Assembly: GCA_021156365.1 (NCBI GenBank)
Contig: JAJNDK010000002.1
Span: 434,001-498,000, forward strand
Direction: 5' to 3'
Length of the DNA: 64,000 nt
Origin: Bacteroidota bacterium
GTDB lineage: Bacteria; Bacteroidota; Bacteroidia; B-17B0; Aurantibacillaceae
Below the pieces are notes generated by a model. That model ran no database searches, was not told the DNA's origin, and saw only the letters and a program-made list of their open reading frames with translations. The translations under genes and the position numbers were made by a program. Below, one piece after another: positions 1-8,987 of this stretch (position 1 is the first letter of the stretch; each line of letters starts with the position of its first letter).

Positions 1-191
1 GTTTGCATAGCCGTAAGATCAGTAAGGAAATGAAAATTCAGCTCTTCATCGTTTTTCAGGAACGTAAGTACTTCGTGCACTTTACCGGAAGGTACCGTAA
101 TAACAGGAAAATCGTATAACACTTCTCCCGTGCAAACTTCTCCCTGGAAATGCTGGGTCAATTTTGAGACTATTTTATTTAAAAGTTCCAT
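1..191 (-). CDS. nuoC: NADH-quinone oxidoreductase subunit C, N-terminal part (cut by window edge)
   Basis: The reverse strand opens with ATG at 189-191 and stays open to the left edge, giving about 63 residues that begin MELLNKIVSKLTQHF. The segment with VPSGKVHEVLTFLK followed by FHFLTDLTAM fits the N-terminal region of the 30-kDa subunit of complex I, where the Leu-Thr-Asp-(Leu/Tyr)-Thr/Ala stretch is typical. It starts 13 bp after the nuoB stop, in the usual A-B-C order of this operon. Subunit C belongs to the peripheral arm that carries electrons from NADH to quinone. The short length and missing C-terminus keep this from being certain on sequence alone, but position and motif agree. Confidence 0.85.
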   Translation of the reverse strand, partial: MELLNKIVSKLTQHFQGEVCTGEVLYDFPVITVPSGKVHEVLTFLKNDEELNFHFLTDLTAMQ

Positions 192-204
192 GTACTGTCT
201 GGTG

Positions 205-768
205 TTATTCTATTCCGTAGCTGTTCAACAATCGTTTGTATTCCGGCGAATCCCTTCTGCGGATCGTTTCATTCTTCGCTAATTCCTGGATCTTCATGAT
301 CCCTTCAATGTATTGTTCCGGACGCGGAGGGCAACCCGGCACATACACATCTACCGGAATGATCCTGTCGATACCCTGCAGTACGCTGTAGGTATCAAAA
401 ATACCACCGCTGCTTGCACAGGCTCCAACCGAGAGCACCCAACGTGGTTCTGCCATCTGCTCATATACCTGGCGGAGAGTAGGTCCCATTTTTTTTGCGA
501 TCGTCCCCATTACCATCAGCAGATCAGCCTGGCGTGGCGAGAAGCTCAAACGCTCCATACCAAAACGTGCAAGGTCATAATTGGAAGCAACCGTTGCCAT
601 GAATTCGATCCCGCAGCAGGACGTAGCGAAGGGCAATGGCCAGAGTGAATTGGCACGTGCCAGCCCGATCACATCACTCAGCTTTGTCGCAAAGAACCCC
701 GGACCTTCTAAGCCATCCGGTGCTTTTGCTATCTCTATTTTCGATCTTTTTGCAATTTCTTTACTCAT
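205..768 (-). CDS. nuoB: NADH-quinone oxidoreductase subunit B
   Basis: A 187-residue protein. NuoB carries iron-sulfur cluster N2, the last electron carrier before quinone in complex I. The four expected cysteine ligands are visible: the adjacent pair C51-C52 (in TSCCGIEFMA), C117 (in VGACASSGG) and C146 (in VPGCPPRPE). The open frame extends upstream to 831, but the added 21 residues (lysine-rich, from spacer DNA) are not family-like, so the ATG at 766-768 (MSKEIAKRSK) is preferred. It lies between nuoA and nuoC on the reverse strand. The gap to nuoA is unusually long at 113 bp and contains an inverted repeat. Confidence 0.96.
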   Translation of the reverse strand: MSKEIAKRSKIEIAKAPDGLEGPGFFATKLSDVIGLARANSLWPLPFATSCCGIEFMATVASNYDLARFGMERLSFSPRQADLLMVMGTIAKKMGPTLRQVYEQMAEPRWVLSVGACASSGGIFDTYSVLQGIDRIIPVDVYVPGCPPRPEQYIEGIMKIQELAKNETIRRRDSPEYKRLLNSYGIE

Positions 769-781
769 GATGCATTTTTTA

Positions 782-857
782 TTTCGGGTTCCGGGTTTCT
801 TGTTTTTCAGCTTACAAACTGAATCAAACAAACTAAGTTACATGGTTCAACCCGAAA
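782..857. repeat. Inverted repeat in the nuoA-nuoB spacer
   Basis: TTTCGGGTT at 782-790 is the exact reverse complement of AACCCGAAA at 849-857. The right arm is followed by two direct heptamer-like copies (AACCTGT, AACCTGA, about 862-876), and the left arm by a second GGGTTT. The arms are 58 bp apart, so a hairpin would have a large loop. The spacer interrupts an operon whose other gap is only 13 bp. It may be a remnant of a dispersed non-coding repeat or an mRNA-processing site; neither can be shown here. Confidence 0.45.
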
Positions 858-881
858 CATAAACCTGTAACCTGAAACTAA

Positions 882-1256
882 TTAATCTTCCCACTTCAAT
901 GCTTTCTTCGCCAGGAGGTAGTAGAAACCCACTAACAGCATGGCTATAAAGCTGAACATCTCCACAATTCCCAATACCCCCAGCTCTTTGAAATTCACAG
1001 CCCATGGATACATAAAGATCACCTCCACATCGAACAACACAAAAAGAATAGCTACGAGGAAATATTTTACAGAAAAAGGAAAACGTGCGTTCCCTTTACT
1101 TTCGATACCGCACTCAAACACAGCATCTTTTACTTTCGATTTGCGTTTAGGTCCTAAAAAATGGGTAGCAACAATTGTGGTGATCACAAATCCGAGGGCT
1201 ACCAAAAACATCAAAACTATTGGCAGATAATCGATTGGGGTTCCGGTTGAAGACAT
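882..1256 (-). CDS. nuoA: NADH-quinone oxidoreductase subunit A
   Basis: A 124-residue membrane subunit of complex I, close to the normal size of the family. Three hydrophobic segments are seen (about residues 11-33, 64-86 and 93-115). Between the first two is the conserved loop with FECGIES and, in the second helix, FDVEVIFMYPWA, the strongest NuoA signature; its acidic residues sit near the quinone-binding site. This is the first gene of the nuo operon, followed by nuoB and nuoC. About 210 bp separate it from the next gene upstream, enough for a promoter, but only a weak match (GTTG-N20-TAATCTTA) is seen. Confidence 0.95.
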   Translation of the reverse strand: MSSTGTPIDYLPIVLMFLVALGFVITTIVATHFLGPKRKSKVKDAVFECGIESKGNARFPFSVKYFLVAILFVLFDVEVIFMYPWAVNFKELGVLGIVEMFSFIAMLLVGFYYLLAKKALKWED

Positions 1257-1468
1257 ATGTGTATACGTTTAATCGGATGTAAGATTAGCGATTTTATTGG
1301 AAATCTTCAACTTTGTTAACTTAATTTAGAACGATTTTAAATAAGCTGGAAGCCCTGATTTTTCATCGGTTTAAACGATGGATTGAACGATTAAATCACT
1401 CCATTTCCCGATGTGGATTTTAAATAAAATTGGCGCAATTTTTTAGTGTTTTTTCCGGGCAGAAAAAA

Positions 1469-3508
1469 TCAATTCTCATCCTCGTTGATGATCTCCACAT
1501 CCAATTGTCCGATGACGCGGAATTCGGTACGGCGGTTTTGTTGACGACCATCCGGATCATCACTTCCATCGGGTTTCTCGTTCGGAGCAATCGGTTTGGC
1601 CTCACCATAGCCGACTGCCTGCAACCTTTTGGTATCAATGCCTTTGGAGATAAGGTATTTTACTACCGATTCGGCACGTTTCTGAGAAAGATTCTGATTG
1701 TATTTGTCGGCTCCTTTGCTGTCGGTGTGAGAAGAGAGCTCCACGATCAGCTGCGGATTTTCTAACAGGAGTGGGTAGATCGTAGTATCGATAACGGTTT
1801 TGGAGCTGGCAGTAAGCTCCGAACGATCAAATTCGTATTGGATATTTTTGATGCGGATCGGTTCTTTCGGCAGTTTGTTGATGTTGAAATTCTTTTCCAA
1901 TGTCTGGGAAGTGCTGATATTCTTTGTTGTGAGGTCCTGCCCCGAATTGAGAAAACCGTCTTTTTTCGCCATGATAAAATAGTCTTTCCCTGCTTCCAGG
2001 CTTATATCGTATTTTCCGTCTTTATCCGTTGTAGTGGTTTTAATGAGGATCTTTTCCCCCGAAGCATCCTTTACATACAGCTCTATCACAGCATCCTTCA
2101 GTTTGCCTACGAGCACCGAATCGAACATTTCCGTTATATTGCCAATCAGGTTCAGGTGAATGTACTCCGTGTGTTTGTACTGGTAAATATCGTCGCAGCA
2201 AGTGCTGTTTTTCAGGGCATTTCCACCTTCCCTGTTCGACACAAAAAAGCCTTCCTCCCTGTTTTTTGAAACCGTGTAGAAAATGTCGTCAGCTCCTGAA
2301 TTTACAGGTTTGCCTACGTTCTCGGGAATGGTCCATTTTTTTGCCTCACCCGAAGATTTGTATACATCATGTCCGCCAAGTCCTGCCCAGCCTTCGGAAC
2401 TGAAGTAAAGTGTACGTGTTTCATTATCGAAATACGGACTCATTTCATCCTTTGCTGTATTTATTTTGGTTCCTACATTTTTTGGTTCTTTGTAGATCTT
2501 TTTCTTTTTGTCGTACACAAAATACCAGATGTCATTCCCTCCGCGGCCCCCGTCTTTCCTGTTCGAAACAAAATAAACGTACTCATTCCCTTTTACAGGA
2601 TCTACTGCCACAGCAGGCTGCGTGCTATTGTATTTCGGGTTGTTGATGCTTTTGTCCAGCTTTTGCGGCTCGCTCCAGGTACCATTGTTGTTCTCCGAAA
2701 CATAGATCGCACAGATCATCGTACCTGTCCAGTTCGGTTTGCAGCGCGTGAAATACATTTTCTTGCCGTCCGGTGTGAAAGCTGCATTGCCCGTGTTTTC
2801 ACCGGGCTCGTTCATCTCCCACTCGCCTTGAAATTTCCATTCGTTATCAATTTTTTTTGCAGTATAAAACTTACGCACGAGTGTATTGTTGGTATCACCT
2901 TCCACAATATACTCGCGCTTGTTGGTGCGGAGCGATGAATACAGCAATGTATTTTCGTCGAGTGTAACCGGGGAAGCTTCTACGTGCGTTTTGTTAATGG
3001 ATGTATCCAGGTGCTGAACGATTATCTTTTTTTCCAGCGTTAGGATCAATTTAGCCGAGTCCATGTATTCAATATCTTTGGTAACCGCTTTTTTCAGTAC
3101 CCGGTCAGGACCTTTGTACTCCTTCTTGAATTTTTTGAAATCTTCCTTAGCCAGATCGTAACTGCCTTTTGCCTGCTGCATTTTTGCCTTATAATAGAGG
3201 GCGGTGACATTTTTTTGCGGATCTGACTTATAGGCCGCTCCATACATAAGTTCTGCTTTGGCATAATCGCGCTCGTGCCGGTAACACTCGGCCAGCTTAA
3301 ACTGAATTTTCGGATCATTCTTCTTCAGCTTCAGGTATTGCTCGTAATAGGGGATCGCTTCGGCATAATCATTCTGCTGCACAGCATGTTTAGCAAAATG
3401 TTTGAGATCGGCCGGACTCATTTTTTTGACTGCGGCTGTATCTACCTGCGCAGAAGCGCCAAACGATAAGAAAAGAAGTGCTATATATATGTACTTAGTA
3501 ACGGTCAC
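1469..3508 (-). CDS. TPR / PD40 beta-propeller / OmpA-domain protein (PorE-like)
   Basis: A 679-residue exported protein with signal peptide (cut likely after SFGASA, before Q21). Order of parts: TPR-type helices at about 25-150 (LKKNDPKIQFKLAECYRHERDYAKAE), a PD40/WD40-like propeller at about 180-440 (repeated Y-F-x-S-N/S-R and G-G-x-D-I/V-Y/W), a carboxypeptidase-like regulatory domain at about 455-540, and a C-terminal OmpA domain (LSSHTDSKGADKYNQNLSQKRA, then NRRTEF) that should bind peptidoglycan. This is the architecture of the T9SS component PorE. Its start overlaps the end of the upstream PorP/SprF gene by 14 bp, so the two are probably translated together. It likely ties an outer-membrane PorP complex to the cell wall; whether it serves the core T9SS or one substrate group is not known. 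Confidence 0.85.
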   Translation of the reverse strand: MTVTKYIYIALLFLSFGASAQVDTAAVKKMSPADLKHFAKHAVQQNDYAEAIPYYEQYLKLKKNDPKIQFKLAECYRHERDYAKAELMYGAAYKSDPQKNVTALYYKAKMQQAKGSYDLAKEDFKKFKKEYKGPDRVLKKAVTKDIEYMDSAKLILTLEKKIIVQHLDTSINKTHVEASPVTLDENTLLYSSLRTNKREYIVEGDTNNTLVRKFYTAKKIDNEWKFQGEWEMNEPGENTGNAAFTPDGKKMYFTRCKPNWTGTMICAIYVSENNNGTWSEPQKLDKSINNPKYNSTQPAVAVDPVKGNEYVYFVSNRKDGGRGGNDIWYFVYDKKKKIYKEPKNVGTKINTAKDEMSPYFDNETRTLYFSSEGWAGLGGHDVYKSSGEAKKWTIPENVGKPVNSGADDIFYTVSKNREEGFFVSNREGGNALKNSTCCDDIYQYKHTEYIHLNLIGNITEMFDSVLVGKLKDAVIELYVKDASGEKILIKTTTTDKDGKYDISLEAGKDYFIMAKKDGFLNSGQDLTTKNISTSQTLEKNFNINKLPKEPIRIKNIQYEFDRSELTASSKTVIDTTIYPLLLENPQLIVELSSHTDSKGADKYNQNLSQKRAESVVKYLISKGIDTKRLQAVGYGEAKPIAPNEKPDGSDDPDGRQQNRRTEFRVIGQLDVEIINEDEN

Positions 3509-4517
3509 AAGGAATCAGTTTTTTTAGAAGATGTGTATTCTTGGCGGTATAGATCAGTGCGAATTCGGTTGCTCCTTTATACTCGGTAGCAGTCTTCAAT
3601 TTCGAAACATTGACATCGTAACTGAAACCGAAGGTATAATTCAAGTATTTGAATCCAACCGTGAACATGCTGGCATCCGTAATACGCTTAAACCCATCGC
3701 GCCACATGAACCCGGCAAATACCGTATTGGTAAAGAAAGGTGTTTTGCTCAGTGTGTATTCGGCCGTTAAACCCGTAACCCAGTCGCTGGCTTTGGACGT
3801 AGCGTCGATCATGGTATGCGCCTTTAGGCCGATCTTTGTATTCAACGTATACCGCACCTCTGCATTATAGAGCTGCCGGATCGGTAAGGTATTGTCATTG
3901 GACAGGAATGTTTCGCGCGGTTTGGTGAGATGGAAAAATGCTGCGCCAACTTCTGCCTCTATTTTACTGGTTAGCTGTCTCGATACTACAAGGCCTGCAT
4001 TCAGATCGAAGTAGTTCATTTTTTGCTGAACACCGGTTTCTGAATTTGGCAATGCATTGTCAAAGTAACCGCTATTCCAGTTCAGCTGGTTCGGGAAAGT
4101 ATGTGAATTAAAATCGATCGATTTCATCACTATCCCCGGCTGAATACCGAGGTTAAGATTAAAGCCTGCTATTTTCTTATGTGCTGCTACTGATACAAAG
4201 ATCTTGTTCTGCACAAGGTTGCCACCCGATTTATCATTAATAAAGTAGAGTCCTCCTGCCACTTTCTGATTGAGCGGATAAAAATTCATGTCGGCTCCGG
4301 CCGAAATGGTCTTGTAGGCTTTGTCGATCTCTTTCCATTGGGAGCGGTAATTGACCATTCCTCTGTAATCGCCATTATAATTTCCGGTATGAGCAGGATT
4401 GAGGCTCAGAGGGGAAAAATAATATTGGGTAAAGTGGATATCCTGGGCAAACAAGCCCGAACAACTGAGAAAAATTGCCAGTAGTATACTATTTTTCGAC
4501 TTTTTGATCATATTCAA
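3495..4517 (-). CDS. PorP/SprF family type IX secretion membrane protein
   Basis: A 340-residue outer-membrane protein. After a signal peptide (SGLFAQ) comes the family hallmark DIHFTQYYFSPLSLNPAHTG, then long alternating beta-strand sequence and a closing stretch ending KLIPCDRY. PorP/SprF proteins are about 300-350 residues and act with T9SS in secretion or surface anchoring; SprF is needed for SprB in Flavobacterium. It is the first gene of a two-gene unit with the overlapping PorE-like gene. A second in-frame ATG lies two codons on (MIKKSK), so the start may be 6 bp shorter. The next gene, on the other strand, is a T9SS substrate whose promoter lies in the 181-bp divergent gap. Confidence 0.93.
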   Translation of the reverse strand: MNMIKKSKNSILLAIFLSCSGLFAQDIHFTQYYFSPLSLNPAHTGNYNGDYRGMVNYRSQWKEIDKAYKTISAGADMNFYPLNQKVAGGLYFINDKSGGNLVQNKIFVSVAAHKKIAGFNLNLGIQPGIVMKSIDFNSHTFPNQLNWNSGYFDNALPNSETGVQQKMNYFDLNAGLVVSRQLTSKIEAEVGAAFFHLTKPRETFLSNDNTLPIRQLYNAEVRYTLNTKIGLKAHTMIDATSKASDWVTGLTAEYTLSKTPFFTNTVFAGFMWRDGFKRITDASMFTVGFKYLNYTFGFSYDVNVSKLKTATEYKGATEFALIYTAKNTHLLKKLIPCDRY

Positions 4518-4603
4518 AACACTAAGATAACTAAAATTCTATTGTTGGAGATTATTACGGTAAATAATTTCAATTGTTAAAATGCCGAAATCACCTCTAA
4601 ATA

Positions 4604-4634
4604 TTTGGTTTTGGGTAATGAATTAATACATTTG
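4604..4634 (+). promoter_or_regulatory. Bacteroidota-type promoter for the VCBS/ASPIC gene
   Basis: TTTG at 4604-4607 and TACATTTG at 4627-4634 are separated by 19 bp, an exact fit to the Bacteroidota consensus TTTG-N19-TAnnTTTG. The start codon follows 64 bp downstream, so the transcript would carry a leader of roughly 55-60 nt. Confidence 0.7.
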
Positions 4635-4698
4635 CTTTATCCATTTAGAAGTTAAGGTAATTTTAAGAAAGAATTAATCGTAATTTAATTAATACCAA

Positions 4699-7662
4699 AT
4701 GAAAAGAAAACTACTCAAAACAACTGGCCTGCTGTCGTGTGCGATACTAATCTCCGGAAGCGCAATGGGGCAGATAAACTTTGTGAACCGTAACACCCTG
4801 TTGCACAGCCAGACAGGGGTAGTGGGAAGCAATACGGGCACCAGAAGCGGTAATACGGTTTTAGTGACGGATGTAAACTTTGACGGATTCGACGATATCG
4901 TGAAGCTGGATAACAACCGTTATCTGCGTATCGAATACCAGCAGGCGGGCGGAACCTTTACGCACCAGGACATTGGTGATTTCGGCGCCAACGACAACAT
5001 CTGGGGAGCTTCCATGGCCGATGTGGATCACAATGGATACAAAGACTTCTTATATGGGGGTTGGGGAACAGGCGGAGCAAGGGTAATGAAACTGAATGCA
5101 ACCGGAACCGGTATGTTAGGCACTATCCTGTACCTGCCGGGTGGTGGTGGAGTCGCTTCACAGAACGTTAATTATATGGATGTAAACAACGACGGGTGGG
5201 AAGATATATTCGTCTGCAACGATGTGGATGAAAGTATGCTTTGGTTAAACGACGGCGCAGGAAATTTCCCGGCTGAAGCTGCCAATTCGGTGATCAACTT
5301 CAACGTTACACCCGGAACTTCCTCTACTCCTGACGAATATGATGAATCCGGAAATTACGGAAGCGTATGGACCGATTTTGATAACGATGGCGATGTGGAT
5401 TTTTATATTGCACACTGCCGCCAGGCTTATGGTCCCGGTGACCTCAGAAGGACCGACGTATTGTTCGAGAACAATGGCAGCGGTGTTTTTACATCCAATG
5501 CTGCCGCTCACGGACTCGGAAGCAATGATCAGGACTGGACATCCAGCTTCGGGGATATTGACAATGACGGTGATTTCGATCTGTTCCTTACCAAACACGA
5601 TGTTACTTCGAAGTACTATATAAATGACGGCGATGGTGATTATACCACCGCACCTACTTATACCATTGCATACGGTAGCATGCCTATGCAATCACAGTTT
5701 GAAGACCTGGATAATGACGGTTTTGTTGATCTTATCATCACCGGCGACGGATCACAACGCATATACCGTAACAATGGTAACCTTACGTTTACAAACATGA
5801 CCACTACCAATACCAGCTTAACAGTTGGTTCGGAAACCATCCTTTCTTTTGCAAGCGGTGATCTTAACCACGATGGAAAGATTGATCTGTACACAAGCTA
5901 CGGATCTACCTACAATGATCCTTCCGGCTCTCAGGATGATATCTATTGGCAAAACAGTACCAGCAACAGTAATCACTTCCTTACTCTTAACATGGTTGCA
6001 TCCTTATCCAATAAAAGTGCTTTGGGTGCAAGGGCTTATATCTACGGATCATGGGGAGTTCAAACAAGAGAAGTAAGAGCCGGAGAAAGCTACGGTACAC
6101 TTAATTCTTCACAGCTTCACTTTGGTCTGGGTGCTGCCACTGTTATTGATTCTGTTGTAGTAAACTGGCCTGCAGGCGGACATACGGTACTCGTATCTCC
6201 GGCTATTGATCAATTCCTGAATGTATTAGAAACAAACCCTTGTACCTTAAGCGGTGCAAGTGTTACTGCGGGTGGTCCTCTTACTATCTGTTCAAGCGGT
6301 GGAAGTGTAACGCTTACTGCGAATGCTACCGGAACAGGATCAGGATATAGCTACTTATGGACCAATGGCGCTACTACACAGGCGATCACTATTAATACTG
6401 CGGGGAACTATGCAGTTACTATTACTGAATCAGCACAGTGTCATTCAACTTCCACTAATATTACTGTAGTAGTAGATCCGAATGAAACTCCGACTATTGC
6501 TGCTGCTGCTGATACTGTTTTCTGTGAAGGTGACAGCGTGTTGCTGAGCTCTACTGCCGCTTCCTCCTACCTATGGTCGAACGGCGCAACAACACAAAGT
6601 ACCTATGCATCGCAAGCAGGCAATTATACCGTGCAGATCCAGGGCCTTTGCCAGCAATGGACATCCAATGTGATCAGTGTAAATACAAATCCTGCTCCGG
6701 CTCCCGTTGGAACAGATGTTACGCTTACTACCGTTCCTTCCACAACTACTGTTACCGCAACAGGTAATGATATTATCTGGTATGCTAACCCAACAGGGGG
6801 AGCGCCACTGGGAACAGGTCCAAGCTATGCAACCGGTATGATCACCAGTGATACTATATTCTATGCACAGGATTCTTATCAATACGGCGGTGGCATTGCA
6901 GCAGGTGGTAAAATATACCATGTGAACGGTGCTTTCTCCGGAAGCAATTTCAATGAATACATGCAGTTTACCGCACTTGAGAATACCGTTCTTAAAACAG
7001 TGAAGGTATACACTGATCAGGCAGGCACAAGAGCTATTGAGCTGAGAAATGCAACCGGTACTGTTCTTCAGACAGCTACGGTAAATATTCCTGTAGATTC
7101 TTCAGTAGTAACGCTGAATTTCAACGTAACCGCGGGCACCACATACCGACTTGGAACAAACGGAGCACAGAACAATACAACCTTCGGATCCGTTGCTCCA
7201 AGATTAAGAAGGAACAACAGCAATGTAGCTTATCCGTACGCCGTTGTGAATGGTACCGATACTGTAGCTACTATCACAACTTCTTCACAGGGTAACGCAT
7301 TATATTATTACTTCTACGATTGGAAATTCGAAAGTCCGGCCGTTATCTGTACAAGCCCTCGTACACCGGTAAATGTGACCCTCGACACGTCAAGCATCGG
7401 TCTAACAAAAACAATGCTGAACAACGGGATCCGTATCTATCCGAACCCTGCGTCTGACTTCATAACAGTTTCTTTACAATCGCCTAAAAACGCTCAAGCA
7501 ACTGTAGTGATCTACGACCTGTTGGGCAAAGAAGTATATAACGAAACGTATTCTGCTGCCAACGCTAAAACGATTTCTACACAAGGCCTGAAAGGCGGAG
7601 TATATGAAATGAGTGTAAGTGTTGATGGAAAAGTGTACCACGCCCGTTTTGTGGTTCAATAG
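4699..7662 (+). CDS. Secreted VCBS/FG-GAP and ASPIC/UnbV protein with T9SS type A sorting domain
   Basis: A 987-residue protein with signal peptide (about 1-25, ISGSAMGQ). Residues about 50-430 hold repeated calcium-type loops (DVNFDGFDD, DVDHNGYKD, DVNNDGWED, DFDNDGDVD, DIDNDGDFD, DLDNDGFVD, DLNHDGKID), as in VCBS/FG-GAP propellers. An ASPIC/UnbV segment follows at about 450-510 (SALGARAYIY, GEYG-like GESYGTLNSSQLHFGLG, VVNWPAGG). Then come two Ig-like modules (CSSGGSVTLTA, CEGDSVLLSS), an adhesion-like beta domain around 730-890, and a type A sorting domain with NGIRIYPNPASDFITV and ending ARFVVQ. It should be exported by T9SS and cleaved or anchored at the surface. Ligand or substrate is unknown. 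Confidence 0.88.
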   Translation: MKRKLLKTTGLLSCAILISGSAMGQINFVNRNTLLHSQTGVVGSNTGTRSGNTVLVTDVNFDGFDDIVKLDNNRYLRIEYQQAGGTFTHQDIGDFGANDNIWGASMADVDHNGYKDFLYGGWGTGGARVMKLNATGTGMLGTILYLPGGGGVASQNVNYMDVNNDGWEDIFVCNDVDESMLWLNDGAGNFPAEAANSVINFNVTPGTSSTPDEYDESGNYGSVWTDFDNDGDVDFYIAHCRQAYGPGDLRRTDVLFENNGSGVFTSNAAAHGLGSNDQDWTSSFGDIDNDGDFDLFLTKHDVTSKYYINDGDGDYTTAPTYTIAYGSMPMQSQFEDLDNDGFVDLIITGDGSQRIYRNNGNLTFTNMTTTNTSLTVGSETILSFASGDLNHDGKIDLYTSYGSTYNDPSGSQDDIYWQNSTSNSNHFLTLNMVASLSNKSALGARAYIYGSWGVQTREVRAGESYGTLNSSQLHFGLGAATVIDSVVVNWPAGGHTVLVSPAIDQFLNVLETNPCTLSGASVTAGGPLTICSSGGSVTLTANATGTGSGYSYLWTNGATTQAITINTAGNYAVTITESAQCHSTSTNITVVVDPNETPTIAAAADTVFCEGDSVLLSSTAASSYLWSNGATTQSTYASQAGNYTVQIQGLCQQWTSNVISVNTNPAPAPVGTDVTLTTVPSTTTVTATGNDIIWYANPTGGAPLGTGPSYATGMITSDTIFYAQDSYQYGGGIAAGGKIYHVNGAFSGSNFNEYMQFTALENTVLKTVKVYTDQAGTRAIELRNATGTVLQTATVNIPVDSSVVTLNFNVTAGTTYRLGTNGAQNNTTFGSVAPRLRRNNSNVAYPYAVVNGTDTVATITTSSQGNALYYYFYDWKFESPAVICTSPRTPVNVTLDTSSIGLTKTMLNNGIRIYPNPASDFITVSLQSPKNAQATVVIYDLLGKEVYNETYSAANAKTISTQGLKGGVYEMSVSVDGKVYHARFVVQ

Positions 7663-7680
7663 AATTCTGAGATCTTTTCT

Positions 7681-7712
7681 AAAAAAGCCCTGTGTAATGC
7701 AGGGCTTTTTTT
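7681..7712 (+). terminator. Rho-independent terminator after the VCBS/ASPIC gene
   Basis: A perfect 12-bp stem (left arm 7681-7692, right arm 7700-7711, core AGCCCTG/CAGGGCT) with a 7-nt loop. The arms end in A6 and T7 runs, so it could work on both strands. It lies 19 bp after the stop codon. Confidence 0.9.
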
Positions 7713-7777
7713 ATGCCCCAAATCTCGCACGGCATAGCAATTATTGTTAGTTTTGTATTTTGTAAACCCATTGATGT

Positions 7778-8971
7778 ATGGCACATTTATCAGACAGAAT
7801 ACAGGCACTTTCCGAATCACAAACGATCGCTATGGCGAGAAAGAGCAGGGAACTGCAGGCACAGGGGATCGATATCATCAGCCTGAGCCTGGGCGAGCCG
7901 GATTTCAATACTCCCGAAGTGGTCAAAAATGCTGCTAAGAAAGCACTGGACGAAAACTATACGTATTACACCCATGTCTCTGGTTACCTGGAGCTGCGGC
8001 AGGCTATCTGCAAAAAATTCAAACGCGACAACGGGCTTGACTATACTCCCGACGAAATTGTGGTTTCTACAGGAGCGAAACAAAGCATTGCCAATGCTGT
8101 ATTGTGCCTTCTCAACCCGGGAGATGAGGTCATCGTTCCTTCCCCTTATTGGGTAAGCTACCTCGAGATCCTGAAACTGGCGGGCGCAAAGGCAGTAGTC
8201 GTTCCGGCTACCATCGAAGACGATTTTAAAATAACACCGCAACAGCTGGCCAGCCATATCACTCCGAAAACACGGATGATCATGTTCAGTACACCCTGCA
8301 ACCCGACCGGATCTGTGTATTCCAAAGATGAGCTGAAAGCGCTGGCGGAAGTGGTTATCAAACACGATGAGCTGTATGTGATGTGTGATGAGATCTATGA
8401 GCATATTAATTTTGTGGGAGGACACGAGAGCCTTGCACAGTTTGATTTTATAAAGGACCGTGTAATCACTATTAATGGTGTTTCCAAAGGATTTGCCATG
8501 ACCGGCTGGAGAGGCGGTATAATGGCGGCTCCCAAATGGATCGCACAGGCCTGTGATAAAATGCAGGGCCAGTTCACATCTGCTACCTGTAGCATCACAC
8601 AGAAAGCTATGACAACAGCTATGGAACTGCCGAAGGAAAGTACCCATGAAATGAGAGATGCATTCAAACGCAGGAGAGACCTGGTGCTTTCGCTCTGCAA
8701 GGATATAAAAGGATTGAAGACCAATTTACCCGAAGGTGCGTTTTATGTTTTTCCGGAAGTAAGTTATTTTTTCGGCAAGTCTCATAACGGTATTACCGTG
8801 AATAACGGAACAGACCTGTGTATGTACCTGCTCCAGGAAGCCCATGTGTCCATGGTTCCGGGGGCTGCATTCGGTGACGATAATTATGTGCGTTTCTCAT
8901 ATGCTACTTCCGACGAAAAGCTGGCCGAAGCAATGAAACGTACAAAAAATGCCCTGGACAAATTAAAGTAA
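7778..8971 (+). CDS. Pyridoxal-phosphate aminotransferase, aspartate aminotransferase type (class I, subgroup Ib)
   Basis: A 397-residue cytosolic enzyme of normal length. Visible landmarks are the substrate-side SLGEPDF near residue 37, the Y-Y-T-H-V-S-G-Y-L-E-L-R segment, STPCNPTGSVY, CDEIYEHINF, the PLP-binding lysine K237 in NGVSKGFAMTGWR, and the late arginine in YVRFSYATS that binds the substrate carboxylate. It most likely transfers the amino group between aspartate and 2-oxoglutarate, but related enzymes also use prephenate, kynurenine or aromatic substrates, so specificity is not settled. The heptose-type kinase gene starts 16 bp after the stop, suggesting cotranscription. Confidence 0.92.
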   Translation: MAHLSDRIQALSESQTIAMARKSRELQAQGIDIISLSLGEPDFNTPEVVKNAAKKALDENYTYYTHVSGYLELRQAICKKFKRDNGLDYTPDEIVVSTGAKQSIANAVLCLLNPGDEVIVPSPYWVSYLEILKLAGAKAVVVPATIEDDFKITPQQLASHITPKTRMIMFSTPCNPTGSVYSKDELKALAEVVIKHDELYVMCDEIYEHINFVGGHESLAQFDFIKDRVITINGVSKGFAMTGWRGGIMAAPKWIAQACDKMQGQFTSATCSITQKAMTTAMELPKESTHEMRDAFKRRRDLVLSLCKDIKGLKTNLPEGAFYVFPEVSYFFGKSHNGITVNNGTDLCMYLLQEAHVSMVPGAAFGDDNYVRFSYATSDEKLAEAMKRTKNALDKLK

Positions 8972-8987
8972 GCGCACAAAATAAAAA

